From NCBI RefSeq assembly GCF_003601975.1, contig NZ_QZWZ01000017.1, positions 62,001-126,000 on the forward strand: a stretch of DNA of 64,000 nt. Reading direction: 5' to 3'. A program made the translations under genes and the position numbers. This DNA comes from Mesorhizobium waimense (GTDB lineage: Bacteria; Pseudomonadota; Alphaproteobacteria; Rhizobiales; Rhizobiaceae). The notes below the pieces were generated by a model, which did not search any database, had not been told where the DNA came from, and was given only the letters and a program-made list of their open reading frames with translations. Every line of letters starts with the position of its first letter. Position 1 is the stretch's first letter. Of the stretch, positions 25,641 to 33,973 are shown one piece after another.

Positions 25641-26159
25641 TCAGTCGCGGGCGAAGGCGCTGCGGAAGGCGACGGCGGCCAGGATGAAGCTGGCGATGGC
25701 GTTCCAGCCGGCCAGCGACAGGCCGAGGATGCGCAGTGCCGCCTTGTCGCAGGACGGCGGCACGAATTTGTCGAGCGCGTCGAGCACGCCCTTTCCGCCG
25801 GTGTCGACCGGGCCGGCACCGGCGGTGCAATCGGCCGGACCCTGCCACCATGCCCATTCGACGCCGGAGTGATAGACGCCGAGATAGAGGCCGTAGAGCA
25901 TCAGCAGGCCGCCGATGGCGAGCAGGCCGCGCGTCACCCAGGCTGGCGCGCCCAGCACCGAGGCAAGCGCCGCCAGCAGCATCAGAGGCGCGCCGATATA
26001 GTAGGGCGTGCGCTGCTCCAGGCAGAGATGGCAGGGGATGTAGCCGCCAATGTACTGGAAGGCGAGCGCCGAGCCGACGGTAGCCGCCATGACGACGGCA
26101 AGAAAAAGCGCGGCCCGCGTGCGCTGGCGTACGGTATCGGCATTCATTGTCGCTGTCAT
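25641..26159 (-). CDS. dsbB: Disulfide bond formation protein B
   Basis: Inner-membrane oxidase that regenerates DsbA by passing electrons to quinone. It has 172 aa and four helices. The first redox pair is C43-x-x-C46 (IPCHLCLEQR) and the second pair C111 and C137 lies in the second periplasmic loop, so the enzyme looks functional. Start ATG 26159 (MTATMNADTV); 26147 is possible. It is 26 bp downstream of the YqaA-like gene on the same strand. No dsbA partner occurs in the window. Confidence 0.93.
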   Translation of the reverse strand: MTATMNADTVRQRTRAALFLAVVMAATVGSALAFQYIGGYIPCHLCLEQRTPYYIGAPLMLLAALASVLGAPAWVTRGLLAIGGLLMLYGLYLGVYHSGVEWAWWQGPADCTAGAGPVDTGGKGVLDALDKFVPPSCDKAALRILGLSLAGWNAIASFILAAVAFRSAFARD

Positions 26160-26185
26160 CGATGGGTGGTCCGTGTACTTCGTCG

Positions 26186-26773
26186 CTAGTGGGCGTATCT
26201 GACCGCGATATAGAGCAAAATCAGGGCGGCGGCGGCAGCACTTGCAATCAGGCCGAGACGCTTTTCGATGAACTCGCGGATCGTTTCGCCGTAGCGGCGC
26301 AACAGCCAGGCCAGCAGCAGGAAGCGGGCGCCGCGCGCGACGATCGCCAGCGCGATGAACAATAGCAGATTGACGCCGATGACGCCGGACAGGATGGTCA
26401 CCACCTTGATCGGCGGCAGATGGGCGGCGCCCGAGGTGACCAGCATCAGGATGATGAAGCCGATACCGGACGAAGTGCGCAGCGCCTCGAACTCGTCATA
26501 TTTGCCGTAGAATTCGAGAATCGGCTTGGCCACCGCTTCATAGGCATAGTGACCGATGAACCAGCCGGCGATGCCGCCCAGGACCGAAGCGGCCGTGGCG
26601 ATCAGCGCATAGCGGTAGGCGCGGTCGGGCCGCGACAAGGCCATCGGCAGATAGAGCACGTCGGCCGGTACCAGGAACACCGAGCTTTCGACGAAGGCGA
26701 TGAAAGCCAGCCACCATTCGGCGGATTTCCGCGCCGCCAGCGACAAGGTCCAGTCGTAAAGTCCGCGAAGCAT
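26186..26773 (-). CDS. YqaA/DedA-like membrane protein
   Basis: 195-aa inner-membrane protein of the SNARE-associated/VTT (DedA) group. The glycine-proline-rich re-entrant segments are visible: FVESSVFLVPADVLYLPMAL near 27-46 and GIAGWFIGHYAYEAV near 66-80. The start is ATG 26773 with AGGAGAG upstream; the reading from 26887 adds a leader that runs through a palindromic repeat. DedA relatives move phospholipids across membranes or support membrane potential; a role here is inferred. It appears to be co-transcribed with dsbB. Confidence 0.85.
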   Translation of the reverse strand: MLRGLYDWTLSLAARKSAEWWLAFIAFVESSVFLVPADVLYLPMALSRPDRAYRYALIATAASVLGGIAGWFIGHYAYEAVAKPILEFYGKYDEFEALRTSSGIGFIILMLVTSGAAHLPPIKVVTILSGVIGVNLLLFIALAIVARGARFLLLAWLLRRYGETIREFIEKRLGLIASAAAAALILLYIAVRYAH

Positions 26774-26784
26774 CGGCTCTCCTA

Positions 26785-26832
26785 ATGCATGCCGCCCAAA
26801 ATGCGCAGCGGTTTTGGGAAAACGACATGCAT
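26785..26832. repeat. 48-bp nested palindromic repeat
   Basis: Outer arms atgcatg (26785-26791) and catgcat (26826-26832) enclose inner arms cccaaaa (26795-26801) and ttttggg (26812-26818) around tgcgcagcgg. This matches, from memory, a short intergenic palindrome common in Mesorhizobium and relatives. It lies in the leader of the YqaA-like gene. Confidence 0.65.
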
Positions 26833-26987
26833 GAAAACAAAGACCAGAAGCACGCCGCATCCATCTCCCGGGCGCGAGGCGCTTCAACGCGCCGTCTGTC
26901 TAGAAAGATTTTCCGCGCTGCACAATGGCTGAAGCTTCACGAAACAGAAAGGTGAGGTTTGGTCGCGGGCTGCCCGAAAGCGAGGAC

Positions 26988-27013
26988 GCGGCATCGCCTG
27001 ATAGCGATGCCGC
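26988..27013 (-). terminator. Hairpin terminator after the Na/Pi cotransporter gene
   Basis: A perfect 10-bp stem, gcggcatcgc (26988-26997) and gcgatgccgc (27004-27013), with a 6-nt loop. It lies 38 bp beyond the stop of the minus-strand cotransporter gene. No T run is visible on that strand, so factor-independent termination is likely but not certain. Confidence 0.5.
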
Positions 27014-27051
27014 TTCCATTGTTTCGGTGGAGCGAGGTTCGGACGCTGTCC

Positions 27052-28782
27052 CTACTCAGCCGGGACAGGGCTGAGGCCGGTATCGCCGAGCGGACGCTGC
27101 TTGTCCTGCCTGCGCGCCGATGCGCGGGCAACCACTCCGGCGCGATTGACCGACTTGCGCTCGGCATCGATGCGGCGGATCAGGATCTCCGCCCGCTCGA
27201 TCGAACCGAGAAGGGCCAGGATCGTGCCGCGCTCGGCAGCACCGGCATTGGGTCCAAGAGCCAGGGTCCGCGCACGCAATTCCTCGACCTCCGGGAAGCT
27301 GGCATGGCCTGCCGGCATTTGCGGCTCGGAGATGCCATAGGTGGGCAGGATCTCACGCAGCGAGGCATCGAGCTTGTTCAGCGCGGCCTCGACAATGGCT
27401 TGCGCCGGATTGCTGAACGTCTCGCGTTTGACGCGGCGGGCCACCTGATGCATCGATTCCGTCAAGGCGGCCGTGAAGTCCGCTTCCTCGATCAGGCTGG
27501 CGATCAGGTCGAGCTGTTCATAGGGCAAGTCTTCCTTCATCAGCGAAGCCGTGTAGGAGCGGATGTCGCGGCTGAGGATGTCGGTTGCAAGATAGTGCTC
27601 GCCCGGATCGGCCGGCGCTTTCTTTGAGCCGCGCGCGATATCGAGGAACATCGCGCCGGCCTCGAGGTGACGGGCCGTCTCCTGCTGGACAGCGGGAATG
27701 GCCTTGGCGAAATCGCTGGCCAGCTTGCGGTCGAGGAATTTCGGCGTCGAGAAATCCTCCGCGTCCTCGGCATCCGTGTGGCCGACACGCGATAGCACCC
27801 GCTCGAACACACCGATAAACGGAAACAGCAACAGCGTGTTGAAGACGTTGAAGAAGGTCGAGTAGAGGCCGACCGCCACCGGCACCAGGGGGAAGGTCTC
27901 CTTGCCGTCGATGATCATCGGAACGGCTGGATCACCGCCGAAGAACTGCATGGCCCACTCCAGCACATGGATGGAGACGAAGAACAATGGGATGGTGATG
28001 CACACGCCGATGATGTTGAACGATATGTGCGCATAGGCGGTCCGCTTGGCGTTCTTCGAAAGATTGAGCGAAGCCATCCACGACGTGACCGTGGTGCCGA
28101 GATCGGCGCCGAGCGAGAAGGCAACGGCGGTGGTCCAGTCGAGAATGCCGGCAGCACCCAGGCCCATCACGATGCCGATCGTCGCCGAGGACGAGTGGAT
28201 CGTCGCGGTCACTCCCGCCGCGATGAACACGCATTTCAGCAGGTTGAGGTAGGAATCGGCCTTGAGGGTCTGCAGCAGCGACATGACTTCGGGCAGGTTG
28301 CGAAGCGGGCGCAGGCCGCCGGTCATCAGGTTCAGGCCGTAGAAGATCAGCGCGAAGCCCATGCAGGCGAGCGCGATGTTCTTGATCTTCTCGCTGTTGG
28401 CGAAGCAATAGACCAGGGCCGATATGCCCGCGAGGATCAATCCGAGCGGGCCGAGCGGCAGGGCGATAAGTCCGTTGCCGAGCGTGGTGCCGATATTGGC
28501 GCCCATGATGACGCTGATCGCCGGCCGCAAGGCGATGACACCGGCATTGACCAGACCGACGACCATGACGCTCATCGCGGTCGACGACTGGATCACGCCC
28601 GTGATCAGCGTTCCCGCCAGCACGCCTTTGATCGGCGTTCCGGCTGCCTTGGCAAGGAAGTCGCGCATCCGGTTGACCGAGAGCGCCTGGATGCCGTTGG
28701 CCATGAAATCCAGACCGAGCATGAAGATGCCCAGTCCGCCGATCACCGGCACGAGGATGTCCTTGAAGATATCTATGTCCAT
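27052..28782 (-). CDS. Na+/phosphate cotransporter (NptA/PNaS family) with PhoU-like tail
   Basis: 576-aa inner-membrane sodium-phosphate symporter. The N-terminal 320 residues hold two inverted repeats with the signature pairs GVIQSSTAMSVM (about 62-73) and ATIHSSSATIGIV (about 193-205). The second has His where most members have Gln. The C-terminal 240 residues form a helical PhoU-like domain (ASDFAKAIPAVQQETARHLEAG, LIASLIEEADFTAALTES), which usually restrains uptake. Upstream on the same strand lies a pstS-like gene broken by a tandem duplication, so this low-affinity carrier may matter more for this strain. Start ATG 28782. Confidence 0.9.
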   Translation of the reverse strand: MDIDIFKDILVPVIGGLGIFMLGLDFMANGIQALSVNRMRDFLAKAAGTPIKGVLAGTLITGVIQSSTAMSVMVVGLVNAGVIALRPAISVIMGANIGTTLGNGLIALPLGPLGLILAGISALVYCFANSEKIKNIALACMGFALIFYGLNLMTGGLRPLRNLPEVMSLLQTLKADSYLNLLKCVFIAAGVTATIHSSSATIGIVMGLGAAGILDWTTAVAFSLGADLGTTVTSWMASLNLSKNAKRTAYAHISFNIIGVCITIPLFFVSIHVLEWAMQFFGGDPAVPMIIDGKETFPLVPVAVGLYSTFFNVFNTLLLFPFIGVFERVLSRVGHTDAEDAEDFSTPKFLDRKLASDFAKAIPAVQQETARHLEAGAMFLDIARGSKKAPADPGEHYLATDILSRDIRSYTASLMKEDLPYEQLDLIASLIEEADFTAALTESMHQVARRVKRETFSNPAQAIVEAALNKLDASLREILPTYGISEPQMPAGHASFPEVEELRARTLALGPNAGAAERGTILALLGSIERAEILIRRIDAERKSVNRAGVVARASARRQDKQRPLGDTGLSPVPAE

Positions 28783-28877
28783 TTCACGCTATCCCCAACA
28801 GATCGCCGCTGCGACGCGACACGAAGTTCAGTTGCTGCCCGAAATGGCCTGGCGTCGAAGCGCCCGGCGTTTCGTTC

Positions 28878-30081
28878 TCAGTTTGCGAGAGGCGGCTGCC
28901 CGGCCCAGTACCGCTCGACCTGCTCGACGAGCGCTTTCGGCAGCGGCACGTAGCCGAGTGCTGCGGCGTCGCCGGCGCCGGGCTCGGCGAAGGCCAGCCT
29001 GAAAAGGTCGTGCACGCGGCGGTAGCGATGCTCCGAACGCCCCGAAACCTGGACCACCGCGAACACCGCCGTACTGATCGGATAGGCGGCCTCTCCCTCG
29101 CGATCCGTCAGGGAGGCGAAGAAATCGCTCGTTTCCCCCCAGGCGACGGATGCGGCCGCCGCTTGCACGCCCTCGGGACCTGGTCTGACGAAATTGCCGG
29201 ATCTGTTGGCGACCGCCGCGACAGGCAGGCCGGCGCGAAGCGCCTGGCCGTATTCGGCATAAGCGATCGCGCCCTTGGTCGCGGCCACGGCACGAATGAG
29301 AGCCTGCGTGCCTTCGGCTCCGGTTCCAAGCGGCCATGCGATCAGCGTGTCGGCGCCGAACCTGGTCTTCCATGCTTCGCTGCCGGACGACAGGAACTCT
29401 GTGAAGACATGGGTCGAGCCCGAGCCGTCTTGTCGGTGGAAGACACTGATGGCGAGGTCAGGAAGGGCAATGCCGGGATTGAGCGCCTGGATGGCGGGAT
29501 CGGACCAGGTCTTGATCGCTCCAAGATAGATGTCGGCGAGGATCGGACCGGAAAGGCGCAAGCCACCTTCCGGCAAGCCTTCCAGATTCGTGACCACCGC
29601 GATGCCGCCCATGACGATCGGGAATTGTTTCTGGCCGTTCCTGGCGAGATCGGCCGGCGGCACCGGAACATCGGTGGCGGCGAAATCCAGTTCGGGTGCC
29701 GCCCATGACGATCGGGAATTGTTTCTGGCCGTTCCTGGCGAGATCGGCCGGCGGCACCGGAACATCGGTGGCGGCGAAATCCAGTTCGGGTTGCTTGAGC
29801 CGCATAAGGCCGGCAAGCGAGCCGACCGGCTCATAGTCGACAGTCCAGTCGAGTGTGAAGAAATCGCCGCCGTCAGCGCGCGCATTCTTGTAGGCCTTCG
29901 CCCATTTGGCGATGATCGGTGCGGCCAGCGTCGATCCCGCACCACGAATGGGCTCAGCCTGGGCCGCGGGACCGGCTGTGATGGCCAAGGAAACACCAAG
30001 AGCGACGACACCTGCCAACCCCGTGACCATCGACCACGCATGGCGGAGTGACGCAATATTTGTGCGACTTCCTGAAAACAT
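28878..30081 (-). pseudogene. pstS-like phosphate-binding protein disrupted by a 94-bp tandem duplication
   Basis: The gene encodes a periplasmic phosphate-binding protein of the PstS family. It starts at 30081 with a signal peptide (SLAITAGPAAQA-EPIRGAGSTLAAPIIAKW), continues to FPIVMGG, and then changes frame. Bases 29603-29696 are repeated exactly at 29697-29790. Because 94 is not a multiple of three, the second copy shifts the frame and the N-terminal reading ends near 29458; the rest (IAVVTNLEGLPEGG to YWAGQPPLAN) stays open in another frame to 28878. Removing one copy restores a 369-aa protein of normal length. No other lesion is seen, so the event is recent, reversible by slippage, or an assembly error. 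Confidence 0.88.
29603..29790. repeat. Exact 94-bp tandem duplication inside pstS-like gene
   Basis: Two adjacent identical 94-bp units, 29603-29696 and 29697-29790. They encode PELDFAATDVPVPP through FPIVMGG on the minus strand and break the reading frame. Confidence 0.95.
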
Positions 30082-30518
30082 CTCTGTATCCCGCTTGAAT
30101 TTCCGAAACAGGCAACTGCGAATATCGGCGGAAGAGTCAGCAATTCATGCGACCGGCACGACAAAGATCGCCAGCCAAAGAAGACAAGATCACTCTTGTT
30201 TCTTATTAACTTTTCTTAACGATTGGATGACAGCGGTCCGCGCGGCCGGATATTTCAGGCGCCTTTCCAATCGGGGTGAATTGACCGCTCGCCAGGAGAA
30301 TTGTCCGGGCCGTCCGGAGACCGCATCGCCTCGACATGCTGGTGTCCATCAGCGGGACGCCTTTGGAGATCTCACGGATTTTTGCGAACCGGAGGTCAAT
30401 GCGGCAAAAGCCGGACCTGGCTCGGATCATGCGCCAGCGTGCGGCAGTCGAGAATTGGCCAGTTGACGAACAGGCCTCCAACCGTATAGTCCGCGCCCAT
30501 CCAGGCCGCCCGGCCTGA
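30082..30518. other. Intergenic region upstream of tRNA-Leu
   Basis: This 437-bp stretch holds the tRNA-Leu promoter at its right end and presumably the promoter of the pstS-like gene at its left. Readings through it on the minus strand run across the tRNA and have no family character. I see no gene. Confidence 0.6.
30463..30490 (+). promoter_or_regulatory. Sigma-70-type promoter of tRNA-Leu
   Basis: TTGACG (30463-30468) and TATAGT (30485-30490) are 16 bp apart, and the tRNA begins 29 bp after the -10 box. Both boxes are near consensus. Confidence 0.75.
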
Positions 30519-30603
30519 GCCCCTATGGCGGAATTGGTAGACGCGCTCGACTCAAAATCGAGTTCCGCAAGGAGTGCTGGTTCGATCCCGGCTAGGGGCA
30601 CCA
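30519..30603 (+). tRNA. tRNA-Leu (anticodon CAA)
   Basis: The acceptor stem GCCCCTA pairs with TAGGGGC, followed by the encoded ACCA. The D-loop has GGCGGAATTGGTAGACGC, the anticodon loop is CTCAAAA giving CAA, a class II long variable arm follows, and the T-loop is GTTCGATC. The length is 85 nt with CCA. Its 3' end is the left attachment site of the genomic island. Confidence 0.97.
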
Positions 30604-30605
30604 TT
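30587..30605. other. attL: 3' end of tRNA-Leu
   Basis: The 19 bases cccggctaggggcaccatt recur exactly at 58242-58260. Integration leaves the tRNA intact, as usual for tyrosine recombinases that use tRNA ends. Confidence 0.85.
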
Positions 30606-30696
30606 GACCGCTGACAAGCCCAGTAATTGCAAGGCTTTCAAGGGCTTAGACGTCCCCCGAGGTACATCGTTGAGGTACATTAGGGGGTCCAACATA

Positions 30697-31276
30697 ATGG
30701 GCAGCGTGATCGTGGAACACTGGCAAGAGCGCAAGAGCAAGAAGCTGGGCAGTTCCAGCTATCGCTACCGGCGCGTCGTCAAACCTGAGCTTCGATCTAC
30801 CTTAGGGAAGGGTGAAATCACTATTGCCTTGGGGAATGCCAAGGGTGACGCGCTCGTCAAATACCGTCAGGTGGTCGAGCAGATGCTGGCGGCGGCGTGG
30901 GATGAGGTGCGCGGCATCAGTCGCCCCAAGTCCGCGCGCAAGTTGTTCCCAACAGACCGTCGAACGGATGAAGGCGCTGGGGCTCAATCCCTACCGGCCG
31001 CCGACCGACGATGACGAGGGCGGCAACGATGACGACGAGACGCGTGACTGGATCGAGCGTAGCGTTGTGGCCCAGGGCATCGCAGCTAAGTACCCGCGCG
31101 ACCCCGAGACGGATCATCCGATAGGGTGAGCGCTGAAGACACGCGGCTTGTGCGGATGCTTCATACAGCCATCCCCAAGATACAGTCGAGCGGGCAGTTG
31201 CGCCCTACGGCTACGGGTCTTTCCGTTAAGCTCAATCGTCCCAGAACAGCCTTCGGGGGAAACCCCGGAGGTGGCG
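30697..31276 (+). pseudogene. Remnant of a tyrosine integrase (N-terminal part)
   Basis: The ATG at 30697 opens an SAM-like, DNA-binding integrase N-terminus (SSYRYRRVVKPELRSTLGKGEITIALGNAKGDALVKYRQVVEQML). The frame changes near 30955, continues as VERMKALGLNPYRPP to AKYPRDPETDHPIG, stops at 31129, and similar text (VSAEDTRLVRMLHTAIPKI) follows in the first frame. The pattern matches the N-terminal half of phage-type integrases with a DUF6538-like start; the catalytic domain is missing. Its place directly after tRNA-Leu is where an island's own integrase normally sits, so it probably made the original insertion and then decayed. Confidence 0.6.
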
Positions 31277-31693
31277 GTTGAGCAGGATGATGACGATCAG
31301 GACCTTGATGAGGACCAGCGCCGGGAGAAAGCGGAGCAGAAGGAATACGACGAAATGGTCGCAGCCTCAGACAAGGTCCTGAATGACTGGATGGCAGCTC
31401 ATCCTGAGGATGCGAGGCAAGCGGTGATCGACAGCTACATCGAAGGCGGCGAGATCGACGCGGCGACAGCCGGAGTTCAGCATGTTGAAGTCCAGATCAT
31501 CGAAGCGAGCTTCACCAAGCACATCGAACGCAGCATCCTCTCTCCGCTGGGCCTGACCATGGCGCAGTGGCAAGAGCATATGGATGAAGCCGAGTTGCCA
31601 GCCTTTCGCAGGGCGGTCGTCAAAGGCGACTGGCAGGCACTGATCGACCATGCTCGGGCCGCTGCAAAGATGCGGCTGGATTTGGGCATCTGA
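31271..31693 (+). CDS. Hypothetical acidic protein, possibly part of the integrase remnant
   Basis: 140 aa from GTG 31271. The first 40 residues are very acidic (EQDDDDQDLDEDQRREKAEQKEYDE), and the rest is helical (DWMAAHPEDARQAVIDSYIEGGEI, PLGLTMAQWQEHMDEAELPAFRRAVV). No family was recognised. It directly follows the broken integrase and may be a spacer region of that gene or an independent gene of the older element. The start is uncertain because an upstream reading from 31148 is also open. Confidence 0.4.
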   Translation: MAVEQDDDDQDLDEDQRREKAEQKEYDEMVAASDKVLNDWMAAHPEDARQAVIDSYIEGGEIDAATAGVQHVEVQIIEASFTKHIERSILSPLGLTMAQWQEHMDEAELPAFRRAVVKGDWQALIDHARAAAKMRLDLGI

Positions 31694-31808
31694 CAACAGC
31701 ATGACTTCCAAGGCGGGGCACCATTAGTCCACTCCGGAAACGACCTGAATTTGCTCTTGTGGAGCGATTTCGGTCGAGCTAAATATGGGTTGGGCTTAGG
31801 GGTTTGAA

Positions 31809-31958
31809 GTGACTGACATCATCGCAGATGTGTTTGCTGGCGCGTGGGCGGCAGGGGTGCTGATCGTCTTTTGGTGCGTCAGATTGATGCCACCCCCGCC
31901 TACCGCTAAGGGTCACGAGGACCGCGATCTGCGGGAATGGCTTGATGGGCAGATTTAG
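31809..31958 (+). CDS. Possible 49-aa membrane peptide
   Basis: A GTG-started frame with one hydrophobic helix (residues 5-24, IADVFAGAWAAGVLIVFWCV) followed by a charged tail. No ribosome site of quality and no known family. Listed because it fills the gap before the lipoprotein gene and has a plausible single-pass topology. Confidence 0.3.
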   Translation: MTDIIADVFAGAWAAGVLIVFWCVRLMPPPPTAKGHEDRDLREWLDGQI

Positions 31959-32186
31959 GCCCCAAGCTCAAAGCTCTGCCCGGCCTTCCTTCAAACACCT
32001 CAGAACGCTGCGCGGGACCACCGCCGGAGGGCGTTTGAGGGTTCGCTCAGCGAGCCTGTGAGGGGAAGGCCCCGCTAAGGGAGACCCCGATGACCTGACA
32101 ACAATCCATCCAAGAAGAGGCGCGCTCCCTTGTCTCGCGCCGTCTCCCCCATCTAGCCTGAACAACTTTCAGTTGAGGGGGCGGGT

Positions 32187-32609
32187 ATGAAACAGAATCA
32201 GGAAGGCACTCGGCGGTCATCCGTAGGCAGCGCATTCGCCATCGGGCTTTTGATATCGAGCATATCTCTGGCAGGGTGCACTACAGTTTCAACTAGCCGT
32301 GCGGATCGATGGCTTACGAAGCCAAATTTTGACGGGGTTAACGACGCAATGGCTAAGAAAGGCATGATGCCCGCAGCGATCGACTGCCGGTTCGATAGTA
32401 CAGCTCCGGGCAAAGCGGCCTATGGATCAAAAGTTACGTGGAAACCTGTCCCCAGAGACATTCGCTGGGTAATGCATGTCGGCACTCCCGATTACGTTGC
32501 GAGCAGTGAAGCTAAATCACGCGCAATCGGCCTTCATCGCGTGTTTTCGAAAAAGGTTCGTGACAAGGCAACGGGTCAAGTAGTTCAGTGTTCGATCTCG
32601 ACGAATTGA
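32187..32609 (+). CDS. Hypothetical lipoprotein
   Basis: 140 aa, ATG 32187 with TTGAGGGGGCGGGT upstream. A lipobox LAGC ends the hydrophobic signal at C31, so the mature protein should be lipid-anchored. The remainder has no family I know (DGVNDAMAKKGMMPAAIDCRFD, VPRDIRWVMHVGTPDYVASSE) and two further cysteines, C67 and C136, which could pair in the periplasm. It lies inside the first 2.2 kb of the island, next to a repeat bearing 14 bp in common with the sequence at the left end. Confidence 0.65.
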   Translation: MKQNQEGTRRSSVGSAFAIGLLISSISLAGCTTVSTSRADRWLTKPNFDGVNDAMAKKGMMPAAIDCRFDSTAPGKAAYGSKVTWKPVPRDIRWVMHVGTPDYVASSEAKSRAIGLHRVFSKKVRDKATGQVVQCSISTN

Positions 32610-32781
32610 TCCTCTCAGCGGTGCCGACCATCTGGAAGGGACTAGTCCCTACGGCGCCAATGGTGGGAGTCATGGTGGGCGAGGCGCGGGTGGCTTGACC
32701 CGAGGTACAGCGCCTGATACCCGTTGAGGTACATTGAGGCTATCGGACCTCAGGGGGCGAGAAGCCCGTAAAGTCTTGTGA

Positions 32782-33414
32782 TTGCTGATAGATTGTTCGG
32801 TCTGGACGTCAGTTCGATCCAGCTTTGGGACCCCGGCTAGGGGCGCAAATCCAAATTCGCGCCGCAACCGCGAAAACGCCCTCCACATCGCGGTCGTATC
32901 CGGTTGCCTCGATTGCGTGAAGGCACTGGTCGAGGCCGGCGCGGACGTGAATGCGAAGACAAAGGACGGCAAGACACCGCTCCATCTGGCAAAATTCAAG
33001 GGGCAACGCGAAGTTGCCGACTATCTCTTGTCGCACGGCGTCGTTTTGCCAGCACCTGCTCCGATTTCGATGAAGTTGGCTACTGCCGATGTCGAGAAAG
33101 GTCGAACCTACTTCACCAGCGTGTGTGCCGGTTGCCACAATGCCGCGCCACAGGGAGGGAGCAAAGCGGGACCCAACTTGTGGAGCGTCGTCGGCCGCGA
33201 CAAGGCGTCTGTGGCAAAAATGCGTTACTCCGAGGCTTTGCTCGGCTGGGAGGGTGTATGGACGTACGAGGATCTGAACAGATATCTCTTCGGGCCCATG
33301 CTCACCACGCCGGGCGTCTACATGGAGACGCCTGGTGTTCCGGACGAGACCGAACGGGTCAACCTGATCGCGTACATGCGCACACTCAGTGACAAGCCGA
33401 TCCCGCTGCCCTAG
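32782..33414 (+). CDS. Ankyrin-repeat / cytochrome c fusion, probably 5'-truncated
   Basis: 210 aa as read. Residues 21-87 hold about two ankyrin repeats (NALHIAVVSGCLDCVKALVEAGADVNAK, TPLHLAKFKGQREVADYLLSHG). Residues 100-210 are a class I cytochrome c with heme site C115-A-G-C118-H119, GPNLWSVVGR and a C-terminal helix VNLIAYMRTL; M176 or M182 could be the sixth ligand. Heme attachment needs export, yet no signal peptide is present, and residues 15-22 are read through the tRNA-Leu remnant. The original N-terminus, with its signal peptide and further repeats, was therefore probably lost at the att junction. If expressed as is, it would stay cytoplasmic and without heme. Confidence 0.6.
   Translation: MLIDCSVWTSVRSSFGTPARGANPNSRRNRENALHIAVVSGCLDCVKALVEAGADVNAKTKDGKTPLHLAKFKGQREVADYLLSHGVVLPAPAPISMKLATADVEKGRTYFTSVCAGCHNAAPQGGSKAGPNLWSVVGRDKASVAKMRYSEALLGWEGVWTYEDLNRYLFGPMLTTPGVYMETPGVPDETERVNLIAYMRTLSDKPIPLP
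32832..32844. other. Partial tRNA-Leu 3' end (internal att-like site)
   Basis: cccggctaggggc is identical to the first 13 bases of the 19-bp attachment core, and GTTCGATCC lies upstream at 32812-32820, like the tRNA T-loop. This suggests two elements in tandem at tRNA-Leu, or an older junction. Confidence 0.5.
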
Positions 33415-33598
33415 GTCGACGATCTTTCGGGCCTGCGTCGGCTAGTTTGCTCAATATCCACCTTTGGTGATCCTTGCGTGGTCTTAGACCGTTGCTGTAG
33501 CCTCAGGTATCGGCAGGCCTGGCACCCGGTGGTCAGGACCGAACGGGCTGCTTCTACGGCTGTTTGCCAGCTCTTTAGTGGGAGCCATGGGAGGCCTC

Positions 33599-33820
33599 AT
33601 GACGGTCTTGGACAACGTGAGAGAGTTCATCCAGGGGACAGCGCCCCACGCCGTTTGCGACGACTGCATTGCGAATAGTCGCAAACTGTCAATTCGCCAG
33701 CACGCCAATCACAAGACGCGGGAGCTTGCTAGCGCATTCGGATTCAGCCGACGAGAAGATGTCTGCTCAATGTGCAAGAACACAAAGAAGGTCATTAGCT
33801 ACGCCCACAGGACCGGCTAG
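33599..33820 (+). CDS. Small CxxC-CxxC protein
   Basis: 73 aa from ATG 33599, behind GGGAGGCC. Two pairs, CDDC near residue 20 and CSMC near 57, could bind one zinc as a ribbon or knuckle. The centre (KLSIRQHANHKTRELASAFGFSRR) is basic and helical, suggesting nucleic-acid contact. From memory, similar small proteins recur in rhizobial genomes without known function. It is preceded by a cytochrome-type gene and followed by a convergent one. Confidence 0.6.
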   Translation: MTVLDNVREFIQGTAPHAVCDDCIANSRKLSIRQHANHKTRELASAFGFSRREDVCSMCKNTKKVISYAHRTG

Positions 33821-33973
33821 ACCAACCACCGCACTGGTCCTTCAGTCTGATGCACCTGGACATAAGGCTGTCGCGTAGTTGGCAAGCGTTGCCGTTGGGT
33901 AGTGGGTCAGTTTGGAATCTGACGCTGCGCTTTTTGCCGGGCGCCGTTCTTCGCTCAGCTCTGGGCATATCTG

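Noticed and set aside
30206..30604. 132-codon minus-strand frame
   Set aside because: It reads through the tRNA-Leu gene, giving the well-known spurious peptide beginning VPLAGIEPAL.
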